22,002 bases of DNA, from assembly GCA_020342025.1 (NCBI GenBank), contig CP070840.1:3423987-3445988 (forward strand), in the 5' to 3' direction. Below, piece by piece: positions 13,773 to 21,843 of this stretch (the stretch's first letter is position 1; each line of letters starts with the position of its first letter). Below the pieces are notes generated by a model, which ran no database searches, was not told the DNA's origin, and worked only from the letters and a program-made list of their open reading frames with translations. Both the position numbers and the translations under genes were made by a program. This DNA comes from Deltaproteobacteria bacterium. GTDB taxonomy: Bacteria; Desulfobacterota; DSM-4660; Desulfatiglandales; HGW-15.

Positions 13773-16058
13773 TCATGTCTGCTTTTTCTTGAGCGCCATG
13801 GCGACCTTCTCGGGTGTAACGGGCTGTTCCTTAAACCAGATACCGGTGGCATCATGAATGGCACTCACAATGGATGGCGGCGCACTCACGATAGCCCCTT
13901 CAGATGCCTCTTTTGCACCATAAGGACCGGCTGGGTCTTCAGTGATGATGTCAATCACCTTGATTTTCGGTACGTCCTCAGCCAAGGGCATCTTATAGTC
14001 GGCGAGATTCGCATTGAGCGTCTTGCCGTGATCCATGACAAACTTCTCATACAGGGTCTGTCCCATACCCTGCATGGCCGCACCCTGATTTTGGGCCTCC
14101 ACATTAATGGGGTTCAGGGGTTTGCCACAATCGTGCGCGATGACCATGTCGGTGCACTTGACGACGCCGGTCTCCGTGTCCACGTCCACTTCCGTCAACT
14201 GAGACGTAAAGCTGAAGGAGGTACCCGGATTGCCCACCCCCTTGTCAAAGTCCAGCACATCCAGCCCGTAATCCGAATATCCCTTTCCCACAATGACCGC
14301 ACCAGGGCCCGAATAGCAGGCGATCTGCGCCAACTTCCGGAAAGGTATGGACCTCTCGGGGCTCCCTTTGACATAAACCTGATGATCTTTAAAAACGATA
14401 TCCTCGGGATTGGCCTCCCACTTCTCGGCCGCAAATCGGGCCAGCTGCTCTTTCACATCCCTGGCGGCCTTTTGGGCGGCTTCACCGGCCAAAACCGTGA
14501 CCCGACTCCCATAACTGCCCGCATCACAGGGCGTGTAGGCCGTATCCACCCTCTTGATATCTATATCCTCTGCTTTCAGGCCCAGCTCCTCGGCAATAAT
14601 CTGTACCAGGACCGTGTCCGATCCCTGGCCGGCATCCGTTGCACCCGTGAGATAGTCCAGGGTTCCATCTTCACAGAGACGAACGACCGCTCCACAGGAC
14701 TGATGCCCTCTTTGTCTGGCTCCTCCCAAATAGGCCGTGGCCGAGATGCCCACGCCGTGGGATATATCCTCCTTAGCAGCCTTTTTCTTGCCTCTCCCTT
14801 TCCAGCTTGGCTCTTGGGCTATGACTTCAATGCCCTCCACGAGGCCGGCCGAGTGGACCTTGATCTTGTTGACCGTTTCATGAGGCGCGGTAATGGCATT
14901 TTTCAACCGAACAGCCACCGGATCGATCCCAAGCTCCTCGGCCATCATTTCCATCTGGATCTCCGCTGCAAACCGGGTATGGGTCACGCCGTGCCCTCTC
15001 ATGGCCGCCCCAGTGGGATGATTGGTGAATATGCGATAGGCGTCGTGTTTGAAATTGGGGAGCTTATAGGGCAGGGTCGTCATGCATCCGGTCAGGTACA
15101 TGGTCAAAGGACCAATTGTGGTGTACCCTCCGCCATCGGCAATGACGCGGCTGTGTATGGCCGTGATGGTCCCATCCTTTTTCATGCCCATTTTATTGTG
15201 CACGATCATATTGTGACGCCTGCGACAGGTCATCAGTACCTCTTCCATGTTGTAAACAAACTTCACCGGCTTGCCAGTCATTTTGGACAACAACACAGAA
15301 CAGAAATCCCCTGGCACCGAATCGTTCTTTGTCCCGCCGAATCCGCCGCCCACAAAGGGTTGAATCACTCGGACCTTATTCAGAGGAAGATTGAAGCAGG
15401 CGGCCAGGTGTCGGTATAGAAAGTATGGGCTTTGCTTGGCGGCCCATATGGTAATGCCGGATGAGTCGTATAAGGCAACGGCCGCGGGGGGCTCCAGATA
15501 GCCTGTTATGACCCTGCCCGTCTCAAAGCGGTCATCACGAACAAGGTCCGCCTCGCGGAATCCCTTTTCCACGTCTCCCAAGTCCATATGGAATGCCCAG
15601 CTCAAGTTGTTCTCCACGTAGTCATGGACCTGGGGCGCTCCCTCTTTCATGGCCTCTTCAGGGTCAAAGACCCCGGGCAGTTCTTCGTACTCCACGTTGA
15701 TGAGCTCTGTGGCCTCCTCAGCGGTATCTTCATCAACGGCGGCCACGGCGGCCACGGCCTCGGCCAAATACCGCACCTTATCGACCGCCAAGGGGGGTTC
15801 ATCCCGCGTCTTGGGCATCCATCCCCAAGTCCATCCTCCGAAATCTTTTCCCGTACAAACGGCTTTCACGCCGGGAAGCCTTTGGGCTCGGCGGGTGTCC
15901 ACGTTCAATATTTTGGCATGGGCATAGGGGCTCCTCAAAATCTTACACCACAGCATGCCGGGCAATTCAAAATCTGCCGCATATTTGGCTTCTCCCGTCA
16001 CCTTCACTCTACCATCGATTCGTGGGACTCTTTTTCCTATGACAGAATATTCCTCCAT
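13773..16058 (-). CDS. Xanthine dehydrogenase-family molybdopterin-binding (large) subunit
   Basis: A 761-aa catalytic subunit of the molybdenum hydroxylase family (aldehyde oxidase/xanthine dehydrogenase; PF01315 and PF02738/PF20256). Residues 9-130 form the a/b hammerhead domain (GKRVPRIDGRVKVTGEAKYA). Cofactor-binding blocks are QPFVGGGFGGTKND (233-246), AAMRGHGVTHTRFAAEIQME (351-370), GATDAGQGSDTVLVQI and GSYGSRVT. GPYGAKEASEGA (711-722) contains the conserved active-site Glu717. The length and GAKE motif are close to 4-hydroxybenzoyl-CoA reductase alpha subunits, but other family members hydroxylate aldehydes, purines or N-heterocycles. It starts two bases after the stop of the [2Fe-2S] subunit, so the complex is co-translated. 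No signal peptide, hence cytoplasmic. Substrate unknown; an aromatic or alicyclic CoA ester is plausible from the neighbouring ligase. Confidence 0.92.
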   Translation of the reverse strand: MEEYSVIGKRVPRIDGRVKVTGEAKYAADFELPGMLWCKILRSPYAHAKILNVDTRRAQRLPGVKAVCTGKDFGGWTWGWMPKTRDEPPLAVDKVRYLAEAVAAVAAVDEDTAEEATELINVEYEELPGVFDPEEAMKEGAPQVHDYVENNLSWAFHMDLGDVEKGFREADLVRDDRFETGRVITGYLEPPAAVALYDSSGITIWAAKQSPYFLYRHLAACFNLPLNKVRVIQPFVGGGFGGTKNDSVPGDFCSVLLSKMTGKPVKFVYNMEEVLMTCRRRHNMIVHNKMGMKKDGTITAIHSRVIADGGGYTTIGPLTMYLTGCMTTLPYKLPNFKHDAYRIFTNHPTGAAMRGHGVTHTRFAAEIQMEMMAEELGIDPVAVRLKNAITAPHETVNKIKVHSAGLVEGIEVIAQEPSWKGRGKKKAAKEDISHGVGISATAYLGGARQRGHQSCGAVVRLCEDGTLDYLTGATDAGQGSDTVLVQIIAEELGLKAEDIDIKRVDTAYTPCDAGSYGSRVTVLAGEAAQKAARDVKEQLARFAAEKWEANPEDIVFKDHQVYVKGSPERSIPFRKLAQIACYSGPGAVIVGKGYSDYGLDVLDFDKGVGNPGTSFSFTSQLTEVDVDTETGVVKCTDMVIAHDCGKPLNPINVEAQNQGAAMQGMGQTLYEKFVMDHGKTLNANLADYKMPLAEDVPKIKVIDIITEDPAGPYGAKEASEGAIVSAPPSIVSAIHDATGIWFKEQPVTPEKVAMALKKKQT

Positions 16059-16060
16059 CC

Positions 16061-16540
16061 CTATTCACCCCCTTTCATGGCCTCGGCTGCGGCGCTGATA
16101 GACTCAATGATTTTTGTGTAGCCGGTGCACCGGCAGAAGTTGCCTGCAATCCCCTCTCTAATCTCCTCTTCGCTGGGGTTTGGATTCTTATCCAAAATGG
16201 CCTTAGCCGATATGATCATGCCCGGGGTACAAAAACCACATTGCATGCCCGCCTGTTGGACAAATGCATCCTGGATAGGATGAAGGTTGTCTCCATCAAC
16301 AAGCCCTTCAATGGTGATGATTTCCTGATTGTCCGCCTCAAGGGCAGGGACCAGACAGCTGTTGACCGTCTTCCCCCCCATGATGATCGTGCAGGAACCA
16401 CATTCTCCTTGACCGCAACCCTCCTTGGTCCCTGTAAAACTCAGGTCTTCTCTGATCAACTCAAGCAGAGTCCGCCAGGGTTTGACGCTCAACGCATAGG
16501 GTTTTCCGTTCAGGGTGAATCTTATCTCTTTCATTTTCAT
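16061..16540 (-). CDS. Xanthine dehydrogenase-family [2Fe-2S] (small) subunit
   Basis: A 159-aa electron-transfer subunit with two [2Fe-2S] sites. The N-terminal ferredoxin-like domain has EGCGQGECGSC with Cys42, Cys47 and Cys50, plus Cys62. The C-terminal helical domain has CGFC (Cys101, Cys104) and CRC (Cys136, Cys138). All eight ligands are present and the length matches the family. It passes electrons from the molybdenum centre to the FAD subunit. The start at 16540 has AGGAG eight bases upstream; the Met two codons later is a possible alternative. It lies 54 bp downstream of the FAD subunit and two bases before the large subunit, in the gene order FAD - FeS - Mo. Confidence 0.95.
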   Translation of the reverse strand: MKMKEIRFTLNGKPYALSVKPWRTLLELIREDLSFTGTKEGCGQGECGSCTIIMGGKTVNSCLVPALEADNQEIITIEGLVDGDNLHPIQDAFVQQAGMQCGFCTPGMIISAKAILDKNPNPSEEEIREGIAGNFCRCTGYTKIIESISAAAEAMKGGE

Positions 16541-16594
16541 TCCTTGATCTCCTAGAATAGATTCGAGAAAGACGTTCTCGACGTTCTCAATTTC

Positions 16595-17479
16595 CTAGTT
16601 CGATAATGTGTTATTAATGGCACGCCTGACTAAGGCCTGCACCATCATCCTCCTGTATTCAGCCGAAGCCCGATGATCGTCGATGGGCTTTGATTCTGCA
16701 GAAGCCGTCTCTGCAGCTTTCATTACCGTTTCACCAAGGACCTTCTCCCCTTTGAGCACATCCTCCGCCCTTTTGGCTCTCATGGGTGTGGGTGCCACAG
16801 CACCGAGGGCTATCCTGACGTCTTGAATTCGCCCGTTATCTTGTGCAACCATGGCTCCAACACCCACCACCGCCAGGTCCATTCTGCTTCTGGGGGAAAG
16901 TTTGATGTAAACCCCCTTGCTTTGGGGAGGCATGTTGGGAATCCGGATTTCCTTCACCAATTCGTCCGGATTGAGGACCGTTTGATTGGGTCCTGCAAAA
17001 AAGTCTTCTATGTCAATGATGCGTTCCCCGCGGCGGCTTACACATGACAATTTTGCACCCAGGCAGAGGAGCGCTGGCGCGGAGTCCGCAGAGGGGACCG
17101 CATTACAGATATTCCCCACAATGGTGCCCCGGTTCTGGACCTGGGTGGATGCAATGCTGCCAGCCGCCTGGGATAATATCCCAAAATGTTCTCTTACGTG
17201 AACCGAATGGGCCACGGAAGAGATGCTGGCCAAGGCCCCGATTCTCAATCCTTCCCTTTCGTCATATTGGATATAGTCCCATTCGGATAGGCCTTTCAGG
17301 TCAACCAGGAACTTCGGGGTCTGTATCAATCTGGACTTTAGCCTCGGGATAACATCTGTCCCTCCCGCATAAACCTTGACGTCTCCATGGTCGTTTTCAC
17401 CCAAGAGGCCTAAGGCCTCATCGATACTCTTAGGCTTGATGTAATCAAACTTTGGCAATCGCCTGTAAAAGGTGACCAT
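16595..17479 (-). CDS. Xanthine dehydrogenase-family FAD-binding (medium) subunit
   Basis: A 294-aa FAD subunit (PF00941 and PF03450). FAD-binding blocks are VYAGGTDVIPRLK (36-48) and NRGTIVGNICNAVPSADSAP (116-135), followed by the CO-dehydrogenase flavoprotein C-terminal domain (VKEIRIP, LSPRSRMDLAVVGVGA, ALGAVAPTPMRA). It lacks the roughly 40-residue insertion with four cysteines that carries the extra [4Fe-4S] cluster of 4-hydroxybenzoyl-CoA reductase beta; only Cys125, Cys139 and Cys146 occur nearby. This argues for an ordinary dehydrogenase/hydroxylase rather than a ferredoxin-driven dehydroxylating reductase. The start is supported by GGAGAG seven bases upstream. It follows the MoaD-like gene after a 223-bp gap containing a palindromic repeat. 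Confidence 0.92.
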   Translation of the reverse strand: MVTFYRRLPKFDYIKPKSIDEALGLLGENDHGDVKVYAGGTDVIPRLKSRLIQTPKFLVDLKGLSEWDYIQYDEREGLRIGALASISSVAHSVHVREHFGILSQAAGSIASTQVQNRGTIVGNICNAVPSADSAPALLCLGAKLSCVSRRGERIIDIEDFFAGPNQTVLNPDELVKEIRIPNMPPQSKGVYIKLSPRSRMDLAVVGVGAMVAQDNGRIQDVRIALGAVAPTPMRAKRAEDVLKGEKVLGETVMKAAETASAESKPIDDHRASAEYRRMMVQALVRRAINNTLSN

Positions 17480-17565
17480 CTTCTATCTCTCCTTTCCAAA
17501 AACGTTCTTGGCCGTTAAATGTCAGGGTGCCCCGCCCTTGAGAGGCTGTATAGTAATTCTTTTTT

Positions 17566-17656
17566 GTCATTGCGAGCGACCGAAGGAAGCGCGGCAATCT
17601 CCCTATTCTAAATTCTTTATGAGATTGCTTCGGTCGTTTCACTCCCTCGCAATGAC
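17566..17656. repeat. REP-like palindromic repeat (GTCATTGCGAG type)
   Basis: The ends are perfect inverted copies: GTCATTGCGAG at 17566-17576 and CTCGCAATGAC at 17646-17656. Inner complementary segments are GCAATCTC near 17595 and GAGATTGC near 17621. This GTCATTGCGAG...CTCGCAATGAC element is a widespread intergenic repeat in many bacteria, including Desulfobacterota. It lies in the gap between the MoaD-like gene and the FAD subunit and could terminate, attenuate or stabilise mRNA there. Confidence 0.85.
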
Positions 17657-17702
17657 AATTCGACGCAGTATCTCAAGGGGGAGGGACTGAATGGGGAAAT
17701 CC

Positions 17703-17984
17703 CTATCCTCCCCCCAGCGGTACGAGATTGACTTCTACCGAATCACCATCATTTAGAGGCGTTTTTAGGGTGTCTGGATAAAACCAAACATCTTTTCCAT
17801 TTATGCTTACTTCAATGTCCCTTCGAAGATCATGGGCGTCAGCCGCAATAAAAGGAAAGTTCATTTGTTCGCCCACATGCCGCAATAGATCTCCGATAGT
17901 GGTTATATTGGGTGGCAAAAGAAAATTCTCCGAGTCTGAAATGCCTAATGAAAAGTTCGAAATGAGTGCTATCTTTACTCCCAT
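17703..17984 (-). CDS. MoaD/ThiS-like ubiquitin-fold sulfur carrier
   Basis: A 93-aa protein ending in Leu-Gly-Gly-Gly, with the C-terminal diglycine that is adenylated and thiocarboxylated in MoaD/ThiS proteins. The preceding NDGDSVEVNLVPLGGG and the beginning of a beta-grasp fold (VKIALISNFSLG, ITTIGDLLRHVGEQ) fit the family. A GGAGG site lies ten bases before the start. It is 34 bp downstream of the ligase gene and upstream of the three molybdenum-enzyme genes, suggesting that it supplies sulfur to molybdopterin, perhaps for this enzyme in particular. No MoaE or MoeB partner is visible in the window, so partners must be encoded elsewhere. It could alternatively serve a tungsten-type cofactor. 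Confidence 0.85.
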   Translation of the reverse strand: MGVKIALISNFSLGISDSENFLLPPNITTIGDLLRHVGEQMNFPFIAADAHDLRRDIEVSINGKDVWFYPDTLKTPLNDGDSVEVNLVPLGGG

Positions 17985-18018
17985 AGATATGATTCCTCCA
18001 GTTTCGTTGCCCTACTTC

Positions 18019-19626
18019 TTAAATCTTCCTTTCCAGGCCCTGCCAAAACTTGTCCCGGAGTTGACGTTTAAGGATTTTACCGGCAGGGTTCTTGGGAAGG
18101 GAATCGGCAAATTCTACGGATTTTGGGGCCTTGAAACGGGCCAATCTCTCCTTGGAAAAGTCGATCAGTTCCTTCTCGTTTGCGCTTTCCCCTTCTTTTA
18201 AGACGATGATGGCATGGACCTTTTCCACCCAGTAGGGATCTGGAATGCCTATGACGGCCGCCTCCTGAACCGCGGGATGCCCATAGAGGATCTCCTCAAC
18301 CTCACGGGGAAAGATATTCTCACCTCCGGAGATAATCATGTCTTTTTTACGGTCCACAACATAGATATAACCCCTCTCGTCATAGCGGCCCATATCCCCT
18401 GTGTGTACCCAACCCTCCACGATAGTCTTTCGCGTCTCTTCTGGTTTGCGCCACCATTCTTTCATAACGCCCTTGCTTTGCACGATGATTTCACCCACTT
18501 CACCCGGTTCCACATCATTATCTTTGTCATCTACAATCCTGACATGGACCCCGATATGTGGGAACCCCGCAGAGGCCAGAGCCTTCTGCTCCTCTAAGGG
18601 TCGATCCAGAATATTGTGTTGTCGCTTCGATAATGTGGTGACGTTTGGACCGTCTTCGGTGGCCCCATAGCCTTGGACGAAGATGGGACCCCATTTGGCC
18701 ATGCCTTTCTTTAATAGCTCCAGAGGCATGGGAGAGGCGGCATAGAACATGCGTTTCAGGCCACTGAGATCGTATTTGTCCACGTCGCTCAAGGCAAGAA
18801 AAGCGGCCAAATGGGTAGGTACGATATGGATGTCCGTCGCCTTCTCATCCTGAATGGCTTGCAGTGTCTCCTTCGGATCAAAGGATATATGCGGCAGAAT
18901 GACGTTACTTGCCCCAACAAAATAGTAGCCCCAGAAATTCTTGGTTCCGCCCACATGGAAGAGGGGCATAATCTGAATTTGCCTGTCCCCGCATTCTAAG
19001 CCAAGGGAGATGACGAACCTCCTCGTATCTTCCATGGCGCGTCGTTGCGAATACAGTGCGCCTCGAGGAATGCCCGTGGTTCCACTGGTGTAGAAGATGA
19101 ACAGTGGGTCGTCCTCTTCCACCTGAACCTCAGGTTCCTCTCCGGAATATTTTTCCAAATGCTCTCCGTAGGAAACCATATCCTTGGCAGAGTGCTTCAA
19201 AGAGATGAAGTTCTTCACCTTTGATAAGCGAGGCCTTAGGGAATGGGCCATCTCCCGTAATTCAGGGCCGACAAAAAGGGTATTGGCTTCTGAATAATTG
19301 ATAATGTGGTCCAGTTCATCCGCTTGCAACCTGGGACTGAAGGGGGAGGCGATGAATCCTCCCTTCATGGCCGCCCCGTAGACCTCCGTGTATTCCAGGC
19401 AATTCCAGGAGAGAATGCCTAGTACATCTCCCTTCTTGACCCCCATGGCATGCAAGGCGTGGATCAACCTGTTCACCCTGGCGTTAAATTCGGCAAAGGT
19501 CAGCGTCTCGGATCCGCACTTGAAGGCCTCGTCACCCGAATAAAGCACCGCATTCCTATAAATGATATCCGCATAGGTTCCTATTCCATATCGGCTCAAT
19601 TCCCTCAAGATCAAATGTGATCCCAT
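18019..19626 (-). CDS. AMP-forming acyl-CoA ligase (ANL superfamily)
   Basis: A 535-aa AMP-binding enzyme (PF00501 with C-terminal PF13193) that activates a carboxylic acid to its CoA thioester. Motifs are YTSGTTGIPRG (179-189, the P-loop with Arg in place of the usual Lys), PLFHVGGTKNF, QGYGATEDGP (318-327), GWVHTGDMG (405-413), DRKKDMIISGGENIFP (425-440) and PKNPAGKILKR (511-521), where Lys517 is the catalytic lysine. The length is normal. There is no signal peptide. It lies 14 bp downstream of dctM, so uptake and activation are likely expressed together. This supports a transported organic acid as the substrate; whether it is fatty, alicyclic or aromatic cannot be told from these motifs. 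Confidence 0.94.
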   Translation of the reverse strand: MGSHLILRELSRYGIGTYADIIYRNAVLYSGDEAFKCGSETLTFAEFNARVNRLIHALHAMGVKKGDVLGILSWNCLEYTEVYGAAMKGGFIASPFSPRLQADELDHIINYSEANTLFVGPELREMAHSLRPRLSKVKNFISLKHSAKDMVSYGEHLEKYSGEEPEVQVEEDDPLFIFYTSGTTGIPRGALYSQRRAMEDTRRFVISLGLECGDRQIQIMPLFHVGGTKNFWGYYFVGASNVILPHISFDPKETLQAIQDEKATDIHIVPTHLAAFLALSDVDKYDLSGLKRMFYAASPMPLELLKKGMAKWGPIFVQGYGATEDGPNVTTLSKRQHNILDRPLEEQKALASAGFPHIGVHVRIVDDKDNDVEPGEVGEIIVQSKGVMKEWWRKPEETRKTIVEGWVHTGDMGRYDERGYIYVVDRKKDMIISGGENIFPREVEEILYGHPAVQEAAVIGIPDPYWVEKVHAIIVLKEGESANEKELIDFSKERLARFKAPKSVEFADSLPKNPAGKILKRQLRDKFWQGLERKI

Positions 19627-19640
19627 TATTTACCCTTTTT

Positions 19641-20954
19641 TCAGTACCTCATGAGGCTTGGCAAGAATAAAGCGATGGAAGGAAAAAACATAATCACCAG
19701 CATGGCTGAAAGGTCGATCAGGATAAAGGGAACCACAGATTTGTAAATGTCCATCATGCTAATCCCTTCTGGCGCGACCCCTCTCATCACAAAAAGGCAC
19801 AGACCGAAAGGAGGCGTTGTCATGCCTATTTGCATGTTTATAAGGACCAACAATCCAAACCAAACAGGATCAAAACCAAGGGCGTGAACGATAGGCATAA
19901 AGATGGGGAAAGTAATCATCATGATGGAGACCTGCTCCATAAAGGTCCCTAAAACCACCATCAAGGCCTGCATGACACCAATGATCACAAGAGGAGAAAA
20001 GGGAAAGCTGACCACAAGCTCCACAAGCCCCCTGCTGGCCCCTGTAAACGCCAAGATCTGGCTGAAAGCAGTTGATCCTGTGAGGATCATGAACATCATC
20101 ACAGTGATCCGTAGGGTAGAGTCTACTGATTTTTTTAGGACCTCCCAGCTCATCCTCCTGTAAAGGACAATCAGGAGCGCGGTCGTCATCACCCCCATGC
20201 CTGCCGATTCAGTGGGTGTGGCCAGACCGGCAAAGATGAGCCCGGTCACCACAAATATGATGGCTGCAAATGGAAGAACATTTTTCACCAGGGCAAGTAT
20301 TTTTTCCGACCAGGGGACCCTTTGGGGCGTATAGGCCGGGGCAATGCTTGGTTGTAATGTACATCTGAGCGTGATGTAAGCGATGTAAAGGCCGGCAATA
20401 AATACGCCGGGCAGAATCCCGGATATCAGAAGCCGACCAATGGAGACTTCCGCCAGGGATCCCAAGACCACGGCCAAGGCACTGGGAGGGATTATCATGG
20501 CCAGGGAGCCGCTCATGCAGGCACCAATGGAAATGGACTTGTGATATCCCCTTTCTTGCATTTCCGGGAGAAGCAAAGATCCCAACATGGCGGCTGTGCC
20601 CATACTTGAACCGCTCAGGGTAGAAAAGATAGTGGCTCCCCCCACACTAAGAAGACACAGTCTTCCAGGTATGCGTCCCATCCATTTATCCAGGGTATCT
20701 ATAGCTCTGATAAAGGCCCCGGAGTGGAACAGGAGCTCTCCCATCAATATAAAAAGGGGCACTGGCAGAAGGACAAAAGTGCTAATGGAGGAAAAGATGG
20801 AGTGGCCCAGTTGACCTAAACCGGTCGGGCCCCCCCATAAGAAATATATGCCCAGAACATCCACAATGGTAAAAGCAAGGAACACGGGGAGCCCAGCGCC
20901 TAAAAGGACCAAGAAAGTCCCAACGATTATGATGAGTAGGACCCACCACTCCAT
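19641..20954 (-). CDS. dctM: TRAP transporter large permease (DctM)
   Basis: A 437-aa integral membrane protein of the DctM family (PF06808), with about 12 hydrophobic segments. Typical blocks are GLPVFLAFTIVDVLG, the GSLLLPEMQERGYHKSISIG and IIPPSALAVVLGSLAEVSIG segments, PTESAGMGVMTTALL, LVLINMQIGMTTPPFGLCLFV and the end of helix 12. It uses the membrane Na+ or H+ gradient to import a carboxylate or other organic anion delivered by a periplasmic receptor. The start at 20954 is the conserved one (MEWWVLL); its A is shared with the TAA stop of dctQ, so the two are translationally coupled. Longer upstream reading frames are not needed. The acyl-CoA ligase follows directly. Confidence 0.95.
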   Translation of the reverse strand: MEWWVLLIIIVGTFLVLLGAGLPVFLAFTIVDVLGIYFLWGGPTGLGQLGHSIFSSISTFVLLPVPLFILMGELLFHSGAFIRAIDTLDKWMGRIPGRLCLLSVGGATIFSTLSGSSMGTAAMLGSLLLPEMQERGYHKSISIGACMSGSLAMIIPPSALAVVLGSLAEVSIGRLLISGILPGVFIAGLYIAYITLRCTLQPSIAPAYTPQRVPWSEKILALVKNVLPFAAIIFVVTGLIFAGLATPTESAGMGVMTTALLIVLYRRMSWEVLKKSVDSTLRITVMMFMILTGSTAFSQILAFTGASRGLVELVVSFPFSPLVIIGVMQALMVVLGTFMEQVSIMMITFPIFMPIVHALGFDPVWFGLLVLINMQIGMTTPPFGLCLFVMRGVAPEGISMMDIYKSVVPFILIDLSAMLVIMFFPSIALFLPSLMRY

Positions 20955-21448
20955 TAATTCTTCTCTCTCAATTCTTTGAAATGTCCAAAAAACTGCCGCG
21001 CAAATTCTATAAGCAGTAAGAAGTAACCGAGAGCGATGAGCATCAAGAAATAATATTTTGGAATGGAGAGGGTCTTTATGACCACAACACCGGAGACATA
21101 AGAATCCCAAGAAGTGGCCATACTGAACCCACAAACAATAGCAGAAATGAAGACGCCCATGGCCTTTGAGAAGAGCCCCAGATAGACCTGGGTTTTAGGG
21201 CTCATCTGCGCTACCATAATATCTATGCTCACATGCCCACCCTTCTTCAAAAGCCAGGGCGCCCCTAGAAATGCGATGGCAAAAAGAATATACTCGCAGA
21301 CTTCCACCGTCCAGACCTGCGGTTTACGAACAAAATACCTCATCCAGATTTCAAAACAGACAATCAATACGGCTCCCACGAGCATAACACCTGCCAAGAA
21401 GGCCATAAAATCGATAACCCGGTCAAAAAGTTTTTTGTTGTCCCGCAT
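20954..21448 (-). CDS. dctQ: TRAP transporter small permease (DctQ)
   Basis: A 164-aa membrane protein with four hydrophobic segments (about 13-33, 47-63, 90-110, 129-151), matching DctQ (PF04290): FEIWMRYFV, then WTVEVCEYILFAIAFLGAPWLLKKGGHVSIDI. It forms the membrane module with DctM. The start at 21448 has only a GAGG next to the ATG, and that GAGG lies inside an 8-bp hairpin (21449-21467), so translation initiation may be weak or regulated. A repeat element lies directly upstream. It follows the probable dctP gene after a gap of almost 400 bp, which is unusually long for TRAP operons. Confidence 0.94.
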   Translation of the reverse strand: MRDNKKLFDRVIDFMAFLAGVMLVGAVLIVCFEIWMRYFVRKPQVWTVEVCEYILFAIAFLGAPWLLKKGGHVSIDIMVAQMSPKTQVYLGLFSKAMGVFISAIVCGFSMATSWDSYVSGVVVIKTLSIPKYYFLMLIALGYFLLLIEFARQFFGHFKELREKN

Positions 21449-21467
21449 GCCTCAATACCATTGAGGC
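21449..21467 (-). promoter_or_regulatory. Hairpin covering the dctQ ribosome-binding site
   Basis: GCCTCAAT (21449-21456) and ATTGAGGC (21460-21467) form a perfect 8-bp inverted repeat with a 3-nt loop, touching the dctQ start codon. In the mRNA the TTGAGGC arm is the only ribosome-binding-site-like sequence for dctQ, so this stem would hide it. The distal arm overlaps the end (GAGGC) of the adjacent repeat element. Confidence 0.5.
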
Positions 21468-21726
21468 TGTCGGAAAACGCCCATCTGCCGTTCGGCAGGC
21501 GCACGGCCCTGAGCAAAGTCGAAGGGCTGCGTTACCCTCATCCCCCGCCCTGTTAAATTCTCGCTACGCGAGACGGCGAAGCCGATGTAACAGGGCAAGT
21601 CACTGCGGCGTATTTCAATATACGCCTCATTCCTCGGGATTTGTCCGCGCTTCGCTTGGACTCCCCACCCTGCGGGCGGGTCCCCAGTTTCGGAAGCCTT
21701 GCATCTGGACATTTTCCATCAGCCTC
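21463..21726. repeat. Intergenic repeat element of about 264 bp with terminal inverted repeats
   Basis: The ends are GAGGCTGTCGGAAAAC at 21463 and, on the opposite strand, GAGGCTGATGGAAAAT from 21726 inward, about 13 of 16 identical. Inside are nested inverted repeats: CTGCCGTTCGGCAG, the GCCCT...AGGGC pair around GAGCAAAGTCGA, GCCCTGTTA...TAACAGGGC, and GGCGTAT...ATACGCC. It contains no transposase. This arrangement fits a non-autonomous (MITE-like) or mosaic palindromic repeat common in environmental anaerobe genomes. Translations across it have no ribosome-binding site and no family. Confidence 0.7.
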
Positions 21727-21758
21727 TCAGAAGCCCGATTTTCGACAGTCTTATTTGT

Positions 21759-21798
21759 GGGTTGGAACAGCGTCTTTGAGAACAGATTGTCCCAACCC
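21759..21798 (-). terminator. Possible weak terminator or hairpin after the probable dctP gene
   Basis: On the minus strand GGGTTGGGAC and GTTCCAACCC form a 10-bp stem with one mismatch and a 20-nt loop, about 46 nt past the stop codon at 21844-21846. No T-run follows, so it may be an attenuator or mRNA-end structure rather than a full intrinsic terminator. Confidence 0.35.
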
Positions 21799-21843
21799 TG
21801 GTTCCTTAGGCCTTATAGGTGGCCTTTCCTCCAAAAGGTCTCA

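Noticed and set aside
13854..15419. 521-codon plus-strand open frame
   Set aside because: It lies entirely antisense to the molybdopterin subunit, whose cofactor motifs are clear. The antisense translation matches no family and has no convincing start site.
17445..17642. Small minus-strand open frame across the REP-like palindrome
   Set aside because: The protein derives from the palindrome itself and has no start signal.
20955..21134. N-terminal extension of DctM into dctQ
   Set aside because: The extension is antisense-like sequence inside dctQ coding DNA. The MEWW start at 20954 overlaps the dctQ stop and matches DctM N-termini.
21452..21712. 86-codon minus-strand open frame
   Set aside because: It is translated from the intergenic repeat element, has no ribosome-binding site, and the protein is typical of translated repeats.
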